The position numbers were made by a program, and so were the translations under genes. This document shows, in pieces, positions 46,877 through 59,474 of a DNA stretch of 64,000 nt (the first letter of the stretch is position 1; each line of letters opens with the position of its first letter). This stretch comes from Lepidurus packardi (Eukaryota; Arthropoda; Branchiopoda; Notostraca; Triopsidae). The DNA lies in the NCBI GenBank assembly GCA_023053545.1, contig JAKZAN010000002.1:7994790-8058789 (forward strand), in the 5' to 3' direction. The notes beneath the pieces were generated by a model that saw nothing but the letters and a program-made list of their open reading frames with translations, did not search any database and was not told the origin of the DNA.

Positions 46877-48569
46877 ATAAAAAGCGAACCTTCAAAAGCT
46901 CTCTTTTTAGTTGATTGCGTTGGACTCCAAAGTTGTTTCGCGTTTTAATAACAGAAAAAATGAGGTCTCGCCGCAGTGAGAGCTAAGACTTTTTCGATTG
47001 TTCTCCATTCTCGATGTGATCCTGGTTGTATCTCTATAGGTTGTCAATATTATCAATTGTGTGATCCCAGTTTTTCCTCGTACAGTGAAAACCGCTTAAC
47101 ACGAAATCGAAGGGACCGGAATATTTTTTCGTGCTAACAGATATATGCAAAAAACCTAGTTAGTAAAAAAACCTGTCGTGATAACAGGATTAGTATTCAA
47201 GATATACTCATACATTGACAGTCTATACATTTTAAAGTACAAATAATACATTTTAAAGCATTTTAACTGACTATAAATACAAATTAAAAGTTTTAACTGC
47301 CCACGGACTGTTGGAGCGAGAAAGAGAAAGACGCTTACGCAGGGTTCTTAACACAATGTATTGTATTTAATCCAATACAATTATATAAATCAATCTTTCA
47401 TTGAACGATAGAGTTAGGATAATTTAGTACTTAATTTGGTACTTTGATAATTTGGTACTAAATTGACAAGTTTTGGTGCTTATTTTTCTTGGAAGGAAGT
47501 TATTTTATTTATATAAGGCTCAGAATGAAAAGCTAACTTTAAATATGGTAGGGCAATTGTGGTTTATAGCGGAAACTTACGATACGAATTTCCTATTACG
47601 AATATGGGCCTATTTGACTACAGATAGTTCCCATACTGGCATAACCAGCCGGCTTCCAGAAGCCCCGGAAAGGGTTGGCGTTGGATGGTATGATGCAAAG
47701 TGATGGAAACCGTAGTGCTAGATTCAAAGTAAATACATAATTGGTTAGGCCTTTCGGGCGACGTTTTAGAGATTTCACTCTAAGTTCAAGAAAACAAGTT
47801 TGTCTTCTAAAAGCGAAGGAGAAATCTACTTTCTTGAATTAATTAAGAAATTTTTATTCGAATTCCTTATAAACCTACAATCTGAATCTGGACTATAGTA
47901 ATCTACAATTTGACTATGTAGTCTTGGTGGCTAAATTTTTACTTTTCCTTGCGGGATTTCTCTTGATTCTTGATATCTCTCGTCCCAGGTTCAAACGTTT
48001 TCCCCTTGATTCTTGAACCAGTGGTCAAGGTCAACAACAAGACGTTTCTCCAAGCTGAATTACACTATCGGTAATTATACCTCGATCGCACCCTCGAATT
48101 TCCTTGACTTCTCTCACATGTTGAGGATGATTCCGTGAAAATGGCCATCAACATTGCTTTCCCATGATTCGATTCTGATTGAAACTCAGATTGAAACTTC
48201 GATTGAAACTAAGATTCGAGGTTAAATCCAGGTTTGATTGACTGTTTTATTTGTCTTAGTAGTGTCATTCAAACCCCAAGTCCGTAATGCTAACGATTAA
48301 TGTCGCATGGTGGAACAATTGGCTTGTAACACGGAATATAAGTGTACTGGTAAGAGGGAGATAACAAATGTAGATACTATGACAGATTGTTCGGGGAAGA
48401 AAATTTGCGGATATGTCCGAAGAGAACGAGGGACAAGTGGGAGTAGGTCAGGTAGGGTTGGGATAAGTTTGAGTAAGTCAGGTAGGGTTGGGATAAGTTT
48501 GGCTAATTGAAAGTTCGGAAAAAATCATTTGCGACACCGGTGTTATAGCGCTGGGATGAAATCGGGCAC

Positions 48570-48595
48570 TGGTTGTGGTACATGTACCACAACCA
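48570..48595. repeat. 26-bp perfect palindrome
   Basis: Centred on gtac/atgtac, arm sequence tggttgtggtac. It lies 12 bp before a much longer palindrome. Confidence 0.9.
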
Positions 48596-48606
48596 TGATC
48601 ATTCTC

Positions 48607-48666
48607 ATTGTCTAAGCAGGCGTGTACTACAGCGTGCACGCTGTAGTACACGCCTGCTTAGACAAT
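48607..48666. repeat. 60-bp perfect palindrome
   Basis: Both halves match with no mismatch and no spacer (centre at 48636/48637; left arm begins attgtctaagcaggcgtgta). Followed directly by an A-run of about 11. It could extrude as a cruciform, or fold as a 30-bp hairpin if transcribed. Confidence 0.95.
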
Positions 48667-48845
48667 AAAAAAAAAAGCCACAGGCTTATCCGCTGTACAA
48701 TTATGATACCAACAATACGAACAACGTAGATCTTATTCTGCAGAAATGATCATGAACGTAACCCTATTGGTTACCCTGTCGTTAGGTATAGCCAAATTCT
48801 ACGAGAAAATGAAGTCGAACCAAGGGGCGTGCCACGGGCTGCGGT

Positions 48846-48895
48846 CAGGGCCGCCCAGAGGTTAGACGGGGCCCGGGGCGAACCTAAAATGGAGG

Positions 48896-48936
<41 letters not shown>

Positions 48937-51900
48937 GCCGTCGTAGGCTGCGTCTATTGACCGCTTCTTTTATTGAGGCCCCTTTGGTGCACATAAGAAA
49001 CTGTAAAAAAAAGTATTTAAAAAATTGAAAACCTTCTGTAATCTTGATTAAATCAGACTTGTATATAGACAAAACAAAAGAAAAATTCAGAATACAGACT
49101 TTCTTGCTCTTCGCATTGCAAACTCGTCAATTAAATTATCGTAATTAAGATTCCGAGCCAGTTTGTGTTCAACAGATAAAATCAGTAAATGATTTAGTCG
49201 TTCCTGGCCCATAGTGGAGCGCAAGTGGTTTTTTACGAGGGACATCTTGCTGAAAGATCGCTCAGCAGACGCAACTGACACAGGCAAACAAAGAAACATA
49301 CGCAACGATATACAAATCTGAGGAAACAAGGTCTCTAAGGAATGTTCATATATTTTGTTTAGCAGCTTCAAGGGAGAGCAAAGCTTTGACTGGAGAAAAT
49401 TTTCACGAATCTTGACAAAAAGTCGCATTTCTTCGACTAGATCTTCTTCATTTAAATCACGAGAATAAGCTTGAGCGAGACTTTTGGTTTTCCGATGTAT
49501 TAAATCCATATTTGTGACTTCTTGGTCCCAAAGAAAAGAGAAGAGATCGCAAATGTTATTCGCTGCTTGAAAACGCTCTTTAATTTCCATTGATATTCTG
49601 TCTAAAGTGGCCAAAAAGACTTCTACTTTAAACTTGTCCTCCGCTGTTTCATGCAAGTGCTCCGTATTTTTCGGTTCACCATAAAAAGTCTTCCTTTTAT
49701 GGAGTGCTTTGGTTTTTAGCTGGCTTTCCAAGCCCAACTGAGTAGCGACTAGTTTAGCTTCACTTACTAGTTGGTCCCAGTTCGTTCTCAATGTTTCGAT
49801 GTCTTGAAGAAGGTTTCTGCATTCTCTAACTTCTCCTTCAATGCTAAGACTCGCTTTTTGTAGCAGCTTGTTCCTGTCATCGATGGCCTGCAGAGTCTTG
49901 TACCAAAATGTACTCAAAAGGACGAAGTGAAAAGATGACATCCAATTATCAAGCGTATCTGCATCCTCGTGCGCTTCAGGTGGCAAATCCAGTTCTTGAA
50001 GAAGCTCAAGAGATTTGAGGATTCCACGATAGTCCTTCAGCAAGGGCTTCACAGCGTCCATTCTGGCGCTCCAACGAGTATCTGAGAGGCTGTGCAGAGA
50101 TACACTTGCGTTTTCTCGCAAAACTTTCCAGCGAGCTGGACTGCAGCTGAACAAGTTGTACAATTTTTGGATGTTGCCAAAGTAACTCTTAATTGCAAGG
50201 CATGCCTGGGCAGCATTCACACCACACAAATTCAAACTGTGGGCTCCACAAGGGGAATAAAGAGCGCACGAGTTCACTTTTAAAATTACTGCCTGTACAC
50301 CCTTGTAGCAGCCCGACATGTTAGAAGCGTTATCGTATGCTTGGCCTCTGCAAAGCATGATTTCCAAATTGTTTTCCTTCAGAACTTCGAAAATCAGACC
50401 TGAAATGTCTTTCCCTTTCTTTTTTTCAAAATCTGCAAGTTTCAAAAATCTTTCGAAGACTTCCCAATTACCATCTGAACTCTGGTTGACAAAGCGAAAG
50501 AGGAATGTGACTTGTTCTGTGTGGGATGTATCTGGGGTGGTATCAGCAATAATGCTATAGTACTGAGCTTTAATCATTTCATCTACGACAGCCTTTCGAA
50601 CAGAGTTACCACAAAGCTCGAGAAACTCATTCTGAGTTCTCCAGGAGAGATAGTGGGCCTGCATTCTTTCACCTCGCTGCTGGTATTTCACTACCTCATC
50701 CAGATGATACATCAGAGTCTGGTTATGTCTGCCAATGAGTTCTAAGACCCCGATAAAATTCCCGTTAAACGTGCTCCCCGACATGAGAAGAAGAACCGCG
50801 AAAGACAAGATTCCTTCCCGCCAAAAACAAAGCCCCATCGAGACAGCATCTTAGAATTTCTCTCCATTTCTCGGATTCTTTGTTTACTTGCTTCACAACC
50901 TCCTTATCAATTCCTGTTGCCTTTTTTAAGGAAGTTAAACAGTCCTTCCATGCAAGATAAGCTTCAACGTGTGCAGCGGACTTTTCGTGATTCCTCAATT
51001 TTTCGTTAAGCTTATGCCAGTTCCCTCTAACGCCAACTCCAAATTTGCACAGTTTTGAAGCGGATTCGGATTGCCGGTCACTTTGGAAAAGACAGCAAGA
51101 AAAACAAAATAGCCCTCCTACGCTGTCACTCCAAACTAACCAGTCTCGAGGTACTTTTACGCTGTTAGGCTGCTCCTTGTACAGTACAATCACTGGGAAA
51201 GGCCGTCCATAAGAATCCCTCGGAAAAGCAGTGGGCATTGACGGAACCCCTTGTAGAACAATGAGGTCACGGTTCTTGACGATTTCTTCACGGGTTGTCC
51301 ATGCGCCGGGATCACGTGCAGCTTCAGCTAGATGTTCTATATCATCGTCGTTCTCGACGCGTAATCCTGGTAAGTTGTCTTCCGGTTGCAAAGGTGAACT
51401 AGTAGTTTCTTCTACTGCTTCGCTTCCCTCATGTTGAGCGGGTAATTCTGCTTCACATATTTCGTAGGGGAGGATCTTGGCAACAAAGAGCTCTTCGGTA
51501 TCTGTTCTTGGCTGAGGTAGCGCCTCATCTGATAGCAAAGTTAATTGAATAGGTACCATACATTTCGCACTAGGAATTGACAAATTTACATTCATTCACT
51601 TGTTGAGCATTTTCGAACGAAATTTCTGTAGTAAGTGAATGTTCAACGATTTCGTTGCGACTGGAACTGGGCTGCGAAATCCAACCCAAGTCGATCAAAG
51701 TTATTTTACCACGCTGGTCTGCAGAATCCCTATCCCGTTTAAGTTTTCTTTTTTGAGCACCAGACGGGTGATTTCTCTTCATTCTAATTAATTCTGAATA
51801 GTCAAGTGATAGATAGACTAAGCCATAAGCTAATCCAAACTCCATCAATTGCCTGATCTCTTAGGAGCTGCTGTCATCTGTGGTGAGAATATTTTAGTTG

Positions 51901-52156
51901 TGCTCCCTATGGCCCGAAACCGTAACCTTGAAAAAAGAGCGCGGTTTTTTACAGTTGTTTATAAGATTTTAGAGCGTGCGCCATACATCAAGATGGCGAG
52001 TTTCACAAGCTTTAAAAAGTGTTGAAAAAAATTGAGCAGTTTTGTCAAATATTTTTTAGCAGTATTTTTGTGTACAAAAAATCCAAGTGGGGGCCCCCCA
52101 AGGAGCCGGGGCCCGGGACAAATCGCCCCACCCGCCCCCCCCTCTGGGCGGGCCTG
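48846..52156 (-). mobile_element. hAT-family DNA transposon (ZMYM1-like), 3.3 kb
   Basis: Terminal inverted repeats CAGGGCCGCCCAGAGG (left) and CAGGCCCGCCCAGAGG (reverse complement of the right end), followed inward by GC-rich subterminal sequence. The 8-bp target duplication gctgcggt is perfect at 48838-48845 and 52157-52164, the length diagnostic of hAT. A T-run of about 30 bases lies just inside the left end. Confidence 0.95.
49087..51782 (-). pseudogene. hAT transposase, ZMYM1-like, broken by two frame changes
   Basis: Three minus-strand frames in succession cover one transposase. First, 51782 to about 51570 (MKRNHPSGAQKRKLKRDRD, the typical N-terminus). Second, about 51595-50765 with a TTF-type zinc finger (CFSCCLF ... 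GNWHKLNEKLRNHEKS). Third, about 50820-49087 with the DUF4371/RNase-H-like core: IIADTTPDTSHTEQVTF gives the first Asp, RWSARMDAV is the conserved RW region, and the hATC dimerisation end holds SAERSFSKMSLVKNHLRST with the catalytic Glu. No plausible introns join the frames, so frameshifts probably inactivate it. An assembly error in homopolymers is the alternative. Confidence 0.88.
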
Positions 52157-52164
52157 GCTGCGGT

Positions 52165-52692
52165 CAGTAACCCAGTCTTCCAGTATCCCTGACCTCGCTT
52201 ACTCATGGGTACATTGAACCCAACGCTGGCGATACCTTTCTGTGCCTTATGAGTTATCGCATGAAATTGTTTTGCTCATAGATAGCCATCCCAAGCTAAA
52301 AACACGTGTACCCGTGCACCAATGTCAACAAGTGGGTGTACGCTTTGACCTAATTTTTATTTCGCTATATAAGCCGACATCTCGTCCTCAGTCGGAGGGC
52401 CAGTGTCAGGAATCCAGACCCAACTCTGACACTTTAGTTAATATAATTGGTACCACTCAGGTTAGGCCCGTGTAACTAATTCCGTACCAGTTCAACTTAA
52501 GGTAACTAACCTTCAAGTTAATCGAATACCTTCTCACTATATTCGAATGACCTATTATAGCTAACGAATTGGCAAAGAGTCCTGTTGTAACTGAAGCAAC
52601 TTAAAGAATAACCAAACAATTGCTAAATGCCCATCGTATAATTTTATAGACTTCATCTTATCGTTAGAGTATCTTCTAAACCACCTCAAGCG
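52165..52692. other. Intergenic sequence upstream of the first SDR gene
   Basis: No coding or repeat signal seen. Probably contains the promoter of the SDR gene; no specific element identified. Confidence 0.4.
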
Positions 52693-53775
52693 ATGGTTTG
52701 TGGAAATGTCTTGGTAACAGGGTCTAGCCGCGGCATTGGTTTGAAACTCGTAAAACAAATAGCTTTGGTTCCAAAAGTGCAGTTAATTCTAGCAACCTGC
52801 CGTTGCCCGGAAGAAGCCAAAGAGCTACAAGATTTAGCTAGAGAAAATCCTAAGGTGCATCCCATAAAACTAGGTACGTACAGAAATTCAATAATCTTCT
52901 TAATTATACACTTAATTCTTTTCATCAAAAAACATGGATTGTATTTAAGTTTTATTGAAAATACATCTAAATGTTATTTTCAATCTTTTAGATGTTTCTA
53001 GTGCAGAATCAATAAAAAATGTCGCCAAGATTGTGGAAGCAAAAGTGGGCAAAAATGGACTGAACTTGCTTATCAACAATGCAGGCATATTACTGCAAGC
53101 TCCCAAGTTAGAGCTAGTTACAGCCGAACAAATGATGGAGAACTACGCCACTAACGCCGTGGCTCCGCTTATGCTGACCCAAGTAACTGTCGTTTTAAAT
53201 TATAGAAACCGTTGAAATAATATTTATAAGGCATTGCTTCCCTTACTTGAAAAAGCAGCTGCAGTAAAGCAAATCAAGAAAGCTGATATTAAAGCAGCAA
53301 TTGTGAACATCACCTCTGATTTGGGCTCCTTAACATTGATTCCTGATTTATATCATGAATTCATGAAACGACTTCATGGCAATCTTTTACCCTATATTTG
53401 TAGCAAGGTATATTTATGATAATCTTTTTTTACTGATTGTATATAATGCCGTTTTAGGCCTGCTTAAATATGATAACGAGATGCTTAGCAGTTGAGAAAC
53501 CCGAAATTATGGTTGTTAGTATCCATCCCGGATGGGTAAGTTGGCATTTCTGTTCAGAAATTTTCTGAAGACTTTTTGGAACAAATTTAAGTAAATAGAT
53601 AAATACTATACTAAAATTATTTTAATTTTTATAGGTTATAACCGATATGGGAGGTCCGAATGCAACTCTAACTGGCGAACAGAGTGCTTCTTCCATTGTT
53701 ACTATGCTAGAAGGACTGAAAAGCGAGCATAGTGGGGAATACTTTAATTGGGAAGGTCAAACTATACCATGGTGA
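52693..53775 (+). CDS. Short-chain dehydrogenase/reductase, sniffer/C-factor-like, paralogue 1
   Basis: NAD(P)-dependent oxidoreductase of the classical SDR fold; sniffer-type members act as carbonyl reductases, the substrate here is unknown. Exons 52693-52873, 52992-53182, 53231-53407, 53458-53535 and 53635-53775 join to 768 nt (255 residues). Motifs: cofactor-binding TGSSRGIG near the N-terminus, NNAG, catalytic serine region NITSDLGS, and the active-site YxxxK as YICSK. A HPGWVITDMGG segment follows, and the protein ends WEGQTIPW. The related gene at 57027-58047 has the same five exon lengths. Confidence 0.92.
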
Positions 53776-54136
53776 ACAGTATGCGATGGAATTTGTTGTA
53801 GTCGCTATCTGAATTAACAAGAATTTACTGGGCAATTTCTAGAATAGCAACATTCTTAAAACTTTCCATCTTTTAGCAATATCATGGCGGTCTATAGTAA
53901 CCCTTGACTTTTCTATTAATTACTGAAATTTAGGGACGTTATTTGTGTCAATACAAGGTCTATACGTTATTGCAGAGATTGCAGATTATTAATTAACCTG
54001 TTACATAAACTTTGTGTACTGTGTGGTCTTTAGTTTACAATACATGCCCTAAACAAAGTCTAATATTTATAGCGTTATTTTAACATGCCATGCTATATTC
54101 CTTAAACTATATTCCTCAAGTATAGTTTAAGCACAG

Positions 54137-54598
54137 TGGACGTCGTGAAAGCCTAGTAGACAATACGGAAGAGATCCATCCCGCGCCCCATCCCGTGCCC
54201 GGTATTTTGAGAAGCGTGAGGGCAGGCCAAACGGTGAGACGAAGGCAATTCAGGTATGTCCTAGCGCACCAAGCCGCGATGTCCAACAATGAAACTTTAG
54301 TAACTTCAAGAATATCAGATATTTTTTCGTTAATCAGGCATCCGTTTAACTTACAGTAAAAGGGAGCATTTGGCGGTTATGCGTCAGTTATTGGATACCC
54401 ATGGCGACCGTCGCCGTGGCCGAATGTTTTGTTAGTAATTTTTTCTGTAAGATATTTTTGTCAGACATACTGTTTTAACTCACAGTGCAAGGGCGTCTTT
54501 CGCGAAAAGTTCGGCGATGGTGAAGCCAGGGAGGCGCAGTGGGTGATACATGAAGAGGCTTGGACGCAGTGTAAGGCACACGCTGAGGAATTTGGCTG
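54137..54598 (+). other. Candidate exons of an unrecognised small basic protein
   Basis: 54137-54253 reads open after an AG (GRRESLVDNTEEIHPAPHP then an Arg-rich run). 54357-54430 continues it in frame (SKREHLAVMRQLLDTHGDRR). The next acceptor near 54486 gives either a short basic end or, in another frame, a 37-residue end with AWTQCKAHAEEFG. The first exon and start are not seen. No family recognised; gene status uncertain. Confidence 0.35.
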
Positions 54599-54599
54599 A

Positions 54600-57026
54600 C
54601 CACCTACCTTATATACGGGGGCGAAAGGCTACGCTACCTTGAACATCCTTGCGAGACATCGTAAATTATAATTTTCATCAATGAGCATTTTCGATTAACA
54701 TAACATGTACATATAATTTCTTCATCAGAGCATTGAACACGTGATCTCTTTGCGGACTTATTACCGTTTGTTTGGTTTGTGACCTTTTTAGCCTCTACAG
54801 CGGCCAAAACAAAAGGCGACTCCCGCGGAGCGAACTTTTGTCCCATCCGCTGGTCTGCAAGCTGTCCTGTAACTTGGTAGTAGTGGTTGTGAGTTCGCTT
54901 CAGCTTCAGTTTGTCATCGCCAACTAACTCTAAAAGCAGTCCTTCGTTTTGATGTTACTTATTCAATGAAGGAAGACACTGTCTCTGTATTTGAAGAAGC
55001 AGGGTCAGTTGTTCAAAAAATATTCTGCTGCCATTTCTCACATTTGTAAACAAAACTGCTTCAAAAACCATTCCGAACTTGCTTTTGGAAAGGAATGGGT
55101 GCGCGACAAATATCGTATTGAATTAACATCATTGTACTGTCCTTCGTTTCGTTCCCAAGAGACGAGGAACATTTACGAATCCAAGCACCTCAACTTCTTT
55201 CTTAATTTTTGATTGAGAATAACAAGCGGGTTCTAAATTCAACTTGTGTTCTTTACGCACACATAACATTTTTTCATCTTCAAGACAGTTCGTTTCTATG
55301 TCAAGGACATCTAAACTAGCAATACTGTAGGAAACAACGGAGCTAGTGCTTGCTATAGGTTCAAGGAAAATTGTGCAGCAGGTGTGGAACTTAGGCTATA
55401 GTATTAGAAGTTTGTAATTGGAAATTTTTACCTGGGGATACTTTCTCGGGTTCTGCTGGATGTTGTTTACCAAGTAGGTTTATAATATGTTTTAAACAAT
55501 TAAAGAAATATGTAACACCGAAATCAAGGACCGCTGATGCTGATCTCTGATTACGGAATGAGTTCTAGTCAAAGTTTTATAACCAATATTCCGAAAAGTT
55601 TGCGAAAGGGTAAAAGTGAATATCCTTTGAAATCGTAAGTGGGCAAACTAGACATACACTCAAATGAAAAGTCCCTTGTTTTCGAGAAAGGGTGAATTCC
55701 CCTTTGTAGAAAAATTAGGCGTTTCCAGTTATATAATTATGCGTTCGCATTTCTTCCATTGAGATATAACCAAAGCTTGTTTGGTGACTTAAAGTAGTAA
55801 AAAGTAATGTCTTGTAGAACATTTTCTTTTTCTTTCAATACGTTCTAAATCATGTCGAATGTTTAGAAATAAAAACTAAGTGCAGTTAGTTTTAACAATA
55901 CGTTTGCTTAAAAACGAGTAAAGTTGGAGGTTCTGATTACCAATAAAAATCCAGCGTTTTAATTCAAAGTAAGTTAACGGTACGTGAATTTCCAAAACAA
56001 ATCTCTAGCTTGGGTGTCCAACATAGCTAGCATTTTTAGAACTGCATGACCTGATGCATGTTACTTTCAGAAGTCAATTCTACCCTGCTGAGTATGAAAG
56101 CTTCAACGTCTTGCGGCAGAGAATGTTGACTAGAATTCAGTTGTACTTTTCCTTCGAGGCTTTCACTGAAAATCTTTTAGTGGAAGTTAGAGAACAACAT
56201 CAACGTATCGACCCTCAGAATGCCACCTATATACTGCGCTCTAGATAAAGTTCCACCGCTGAGCACGGCGTGTACGGAGTTCTAGAATATATGGTCACTG
56301 TCACATTCGCCTTGCTTGCATTTTTTTACACTTTTTACTAATCTTTGCAGCTAACTTAGCACAGTGCTAAGGTGAGAGCTTCGGTGATCCCTGACCCCGC
56401 GGGCTGGATTACACATCCTGCTGACGCACATAGTGTTGGATGGAGCAACGGAGCTACGCGAGATGGCATACCCAACTTTGCGTATTGCCGTTATGAGCTT
56501 TTTGGCAGTTGAGTTAGTAAGTCTTAGAGAGTCAAGGGGAGAGAATCAAAAGCTAGAGTCGTTGTTAGTCCCGTTAGTTATGTTGTGGTCCCTTTGTTCA
56601 CTGGACTATTAGTCCCCTTATTTTCACCATTGTGTTTATCACAATACAATTCTATAAATCCACCTTTCCTCGAATGTTACTTCTATTTTCCTGACAGATT
56701 TGATGCCCTGTCAGATTTAGACGTAACAATATGTACAATACTGAACAAAGGTTCGAAAAACATGTACTTTATCATAAAGACCTTTCAACTCCTTCGATTA
56801 AATCAAAAGCACGCCTAAGAACTGTGTGAAAAATAGGCCGAATTCCTACAGTGTTTATTCAAACGTGAGATCTGTAAACTACGATACCTTACAGCTCAGT
56901 TCGATTTTCCTTATCTAATCTTGACCAGATTATGTCTTTTGCTTAGCAACCCGAAAGTAGTGTTTCAAGAACTGTCTGAAAAGAAACAGAAAAATTATTT
57001 GCGGCAATTCGAAGAAAGGTACAACA
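54600..57026. other. Intergenic stretch without a supported gene
   Basis: Only short uncorroborated reading frames (for example 54991-55212 and 56054-56248) without splice or family support. The sequence is AT-rich; no repeat recognised. Confidence 0.4.
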
Positions 57027-58047
57027 ATGATTAAAGGAAACGTAGTTGTTACAGGTGCCAATCAAGGTCTTGGTTTAGCCCTTGTCAAACAGCTCGTTTT
57101 GGTACCGGAAGTGCAATTAGTTTTTGCTACCTGCCGTTCGCCAGACGAAGCCAAAGTACTACAAGATTTGGCAAAGGAGAATTCCAAAGTTAAAGTTACG
57201 CAATTAGGTAAAAACTGCTTCCTCTACATTCTTATTCGTTTGCTTAAATATTCTATAAACATCTCTAGATGTTTGCAGTACGGAATCAGTTGAGAATGCC
57301 GTTAAGATTATTAGCCAACAAGTTGGCGAAATGGGACTCAATTTGCTTATCAACAATGCTGCTATCTTAAAACGGGCTCCCAGTTTAAAGTTACTCACAG
57401 CCGAACAAATGATGGAGACATATGCCACTAACACCGTGGCCCCTCTTATGCTAATTCAAGTAATTGTCATTTAAGTTCGTCTAAAACTTTTCCTAACCAA
57501 GTTATCCAGGCGATGCTTCCCTTATTAGAAACTGCAGTGGCATCAAATTTGAAAACTGAAATTGGGATGAAAAATGCCATGGTAGCGAACATCAGTTCAT
57601 TAGGAGGCTCCTTAAAATCGCTTCCTGATTTAATGGCGGCATTTGGAGAAAAGCTTGGTAATGCGTTGCCCTACTGTAGTAGTAAAGTAATAACTACAGA
57701 AAACACACATGTACATAAACAGACCTTAATCACGTTTTTTAATAAAAAGGCCGCCCTTAATATGATAACTAGATGCACTGCCGTTGAAAAACCGGATATA
57801 ATGGTGGTTAGTATCCATCCCGGATATGTAAGTATAACTTATCTGTTTACCAGAATACTTGTAATTTTTCTATCATTTTGTATGTACTTTCTAACGATTT
57901 GAATAGGTTGCTACCGATATGGGCGGTCCTGATGCAACTTTGACGGCAGAACAAAGTGCATCTTCCATTATTAAGACCTTACGAAACTTGAAAAGCGAGC
58001 AAACTGGAGGATTCTTCGACTGGGAAGGTGAAGTAATACCTTGGTGA
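57027..58047 (+). CDS. Short-chain dehydrogenase/reductase, sniffer/C-factor-like, paralogue 2
   Basis: Exons 57027-57207, 57269-57459, 57510-57686, 57750-57827 and 57907-58047 have exactly the lengths of the upstream paralogue (181, 191, 177, 78, 141 nt), giving 255 residues. Cofactor motif TGANQGLG, catalytic region NISSLGGS and YCSSK are present. The usual NNAG is NNAA here, a mild change in the motif that stabilises the central sheet. The C-terminus HPGYVATDMGG ... WEGEVIPW parallels the paralogue. Duplicate genes of the same family about 3.3 kb apart. Confidence 0.92.
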
Positions 58048-58666
58048 GCATTTGAAGTTTGACTCCTTTCTATCGGATTCCAGCAAGAAATACTGCAAGA
58101 TTTTTATTTTACGTTCACAGCCTATATCCGTTTCATTATGCAAACTGTGTTAGCTAATGTTTTATTTAAAAACTGTCCTTAATTGCACCGACGAAACTAC
58201 CGAATAAACGTGTTCGGGATTTACCGTTCTACCAAAGACAAACCCATATAGCCTCCTCTGAACCCTTGAAACAGTTTCTTACAATCTTTACTAGCATACT
58301 GTAGCTCTTCTAGGCACATAATATTATAATTAAGGTTTATTGTGGGTTTTTGAAGTAATAACGAAAAACTTAGCATACAATTCCTTCCAAGTGTGTAACT
58401 TTGTCATGTTTCCCGGGGTTCCGCTCATTCGGTTTCGCAGGATCTATTCGCGTTTTACCATTTCGGCTTACATATTTTTCGTTTTTATCATTGAGTTCAT
58501 GGGGTGTCTTGTTGGAAATATCGATTGTGTTGGCTTGCATTGATAGTGTTGATGCATCGATTGTGTTTACTAGCAAACAGGAAGTGCACAAAGGTAAATA
58601 AGAGAAAACTTCAAGTAGTTCACGGGCAAATCGAATTCTCTAAAAGGTTGCAATCGGTTCTTGATC
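58048..58666. other. Intergenic region upstream of MPC2
   Basis: No supported gene. The MPC2 promoter is expected near the right end. Confidence 0.4.
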
Positions 58667-59152
58667 ATGTCTGCTATTTACCGTACCACGATGGCGGCTT
58701 TGGACAGGCGCGTTCCTCAGAAATTGCAACCTCTATGGAATCACGCAGCTGGTCCCAAGACTGTCTTTTTCTGGGCCCCCCTTTTTAAATGGGTAAGGTC
58801 AACAGAAAGCGATGTAGATGTAGTAGATAATTTGCTGTATTTTTTCCCCTTTAGAGCTTGGTCATAGCTGGATTGGGAGATATTAACAGGCCTGTAGAAA
58901 AGGTAAGCACACGCCAATCTGCAGCTCTTACAGCGACAGGTTTTATCTGGGCGCGTTATTCCATGGTGATTATCCCCAAGAATTGGTCCCTTTTTAGCGT
59001 TAATCTATTTGTGGGATTAACGGGACTTTATCAATTGGTTCGAGTTTACAAGTAATACTCCAACCCTTTTCAATAAATGGTAACCCTATTCACTTTGTTC
59101 CAGACATGAGCAGGATTTGAAAAAAAGCAGCTTAAAAGCCATTGAAGCGTAA
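58667..59152 (+). CDS. MPC2: Mitochondrial pyruvate carrier subunit 2
   Basis: Inner-membrane subunit that with MPC1 imports pyruvate into mitochondria. Exons 58667-58792, 58855-59051 and 59104-59152 join to 372 nt (123 residues), the usual MPC2 size. Diagnostic segments: HAAGPKTVFFWAPLFKW, VIAGLGDINRPVEKVSTRQS, ATGFIWARYSMVIIPKNWSL and the third hydrophobic segment VNLFVGLTGLYQLVRVYK. It has the short amphipathic N-terminus and three membrane segments typical of the family. Confidence 0.96.
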
Positions 59153-59474
59153 ATCAAAAGAGCGCAGGAAGAGAGACGTAGCTGTATTTGTAAATGGTAT
59201 AATTCTGAAGAGGAACTGAGTCAAAAAACCAGTGGCCGTCACGTGTGGATTAAATCAAAGTTTATCACTACCGTGATTCTGTATAAGTACGCCGAGGAAT
59301 CTCCGCATCCAATACACTTAATTAGTATAACACAAGATCCGAGCTAGAAGTCTATTCTAAAACATTTGCATAGAACATTAAACTTCTTGCACGTACGGCA
59401 CTCTTGTTATCTCCCCCAAAGTCTGATAACTTTGGTATTTTCTCAAAATTTCACTCATGTTATTCGTAAATCTT

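Larger units (their letters stand above)
46877..48845. other. AT-rich intergenic stretch with a Tigger-like end fragment and palindromes
   Basis: No gene recognised. At 47083 a cagtgaaaaccgcttaacac-type sequence after TA looks like one end of a Tigger-like transposon; no matching second end was found. A 31-bp tandem duplication (agtcaggtagggttgggata core) lies at about 48448-48503. Palindromes at 48570-48595 and 48607-48666 are listed separately. Confidence 0.5.

Noticed and set aside
48307..48510. 67-codon frame with a Gly/Ser/Arg repeat
   Set aside because: Created by a 31-bp tandem duplication; no splice, start or family support.
49087..51782. hAT transposase as an intact host ZMYM1 gene
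   Set aside because: It is enclosed by terminal inverted repeats and an 8-bp target duplication and is split over three frames.
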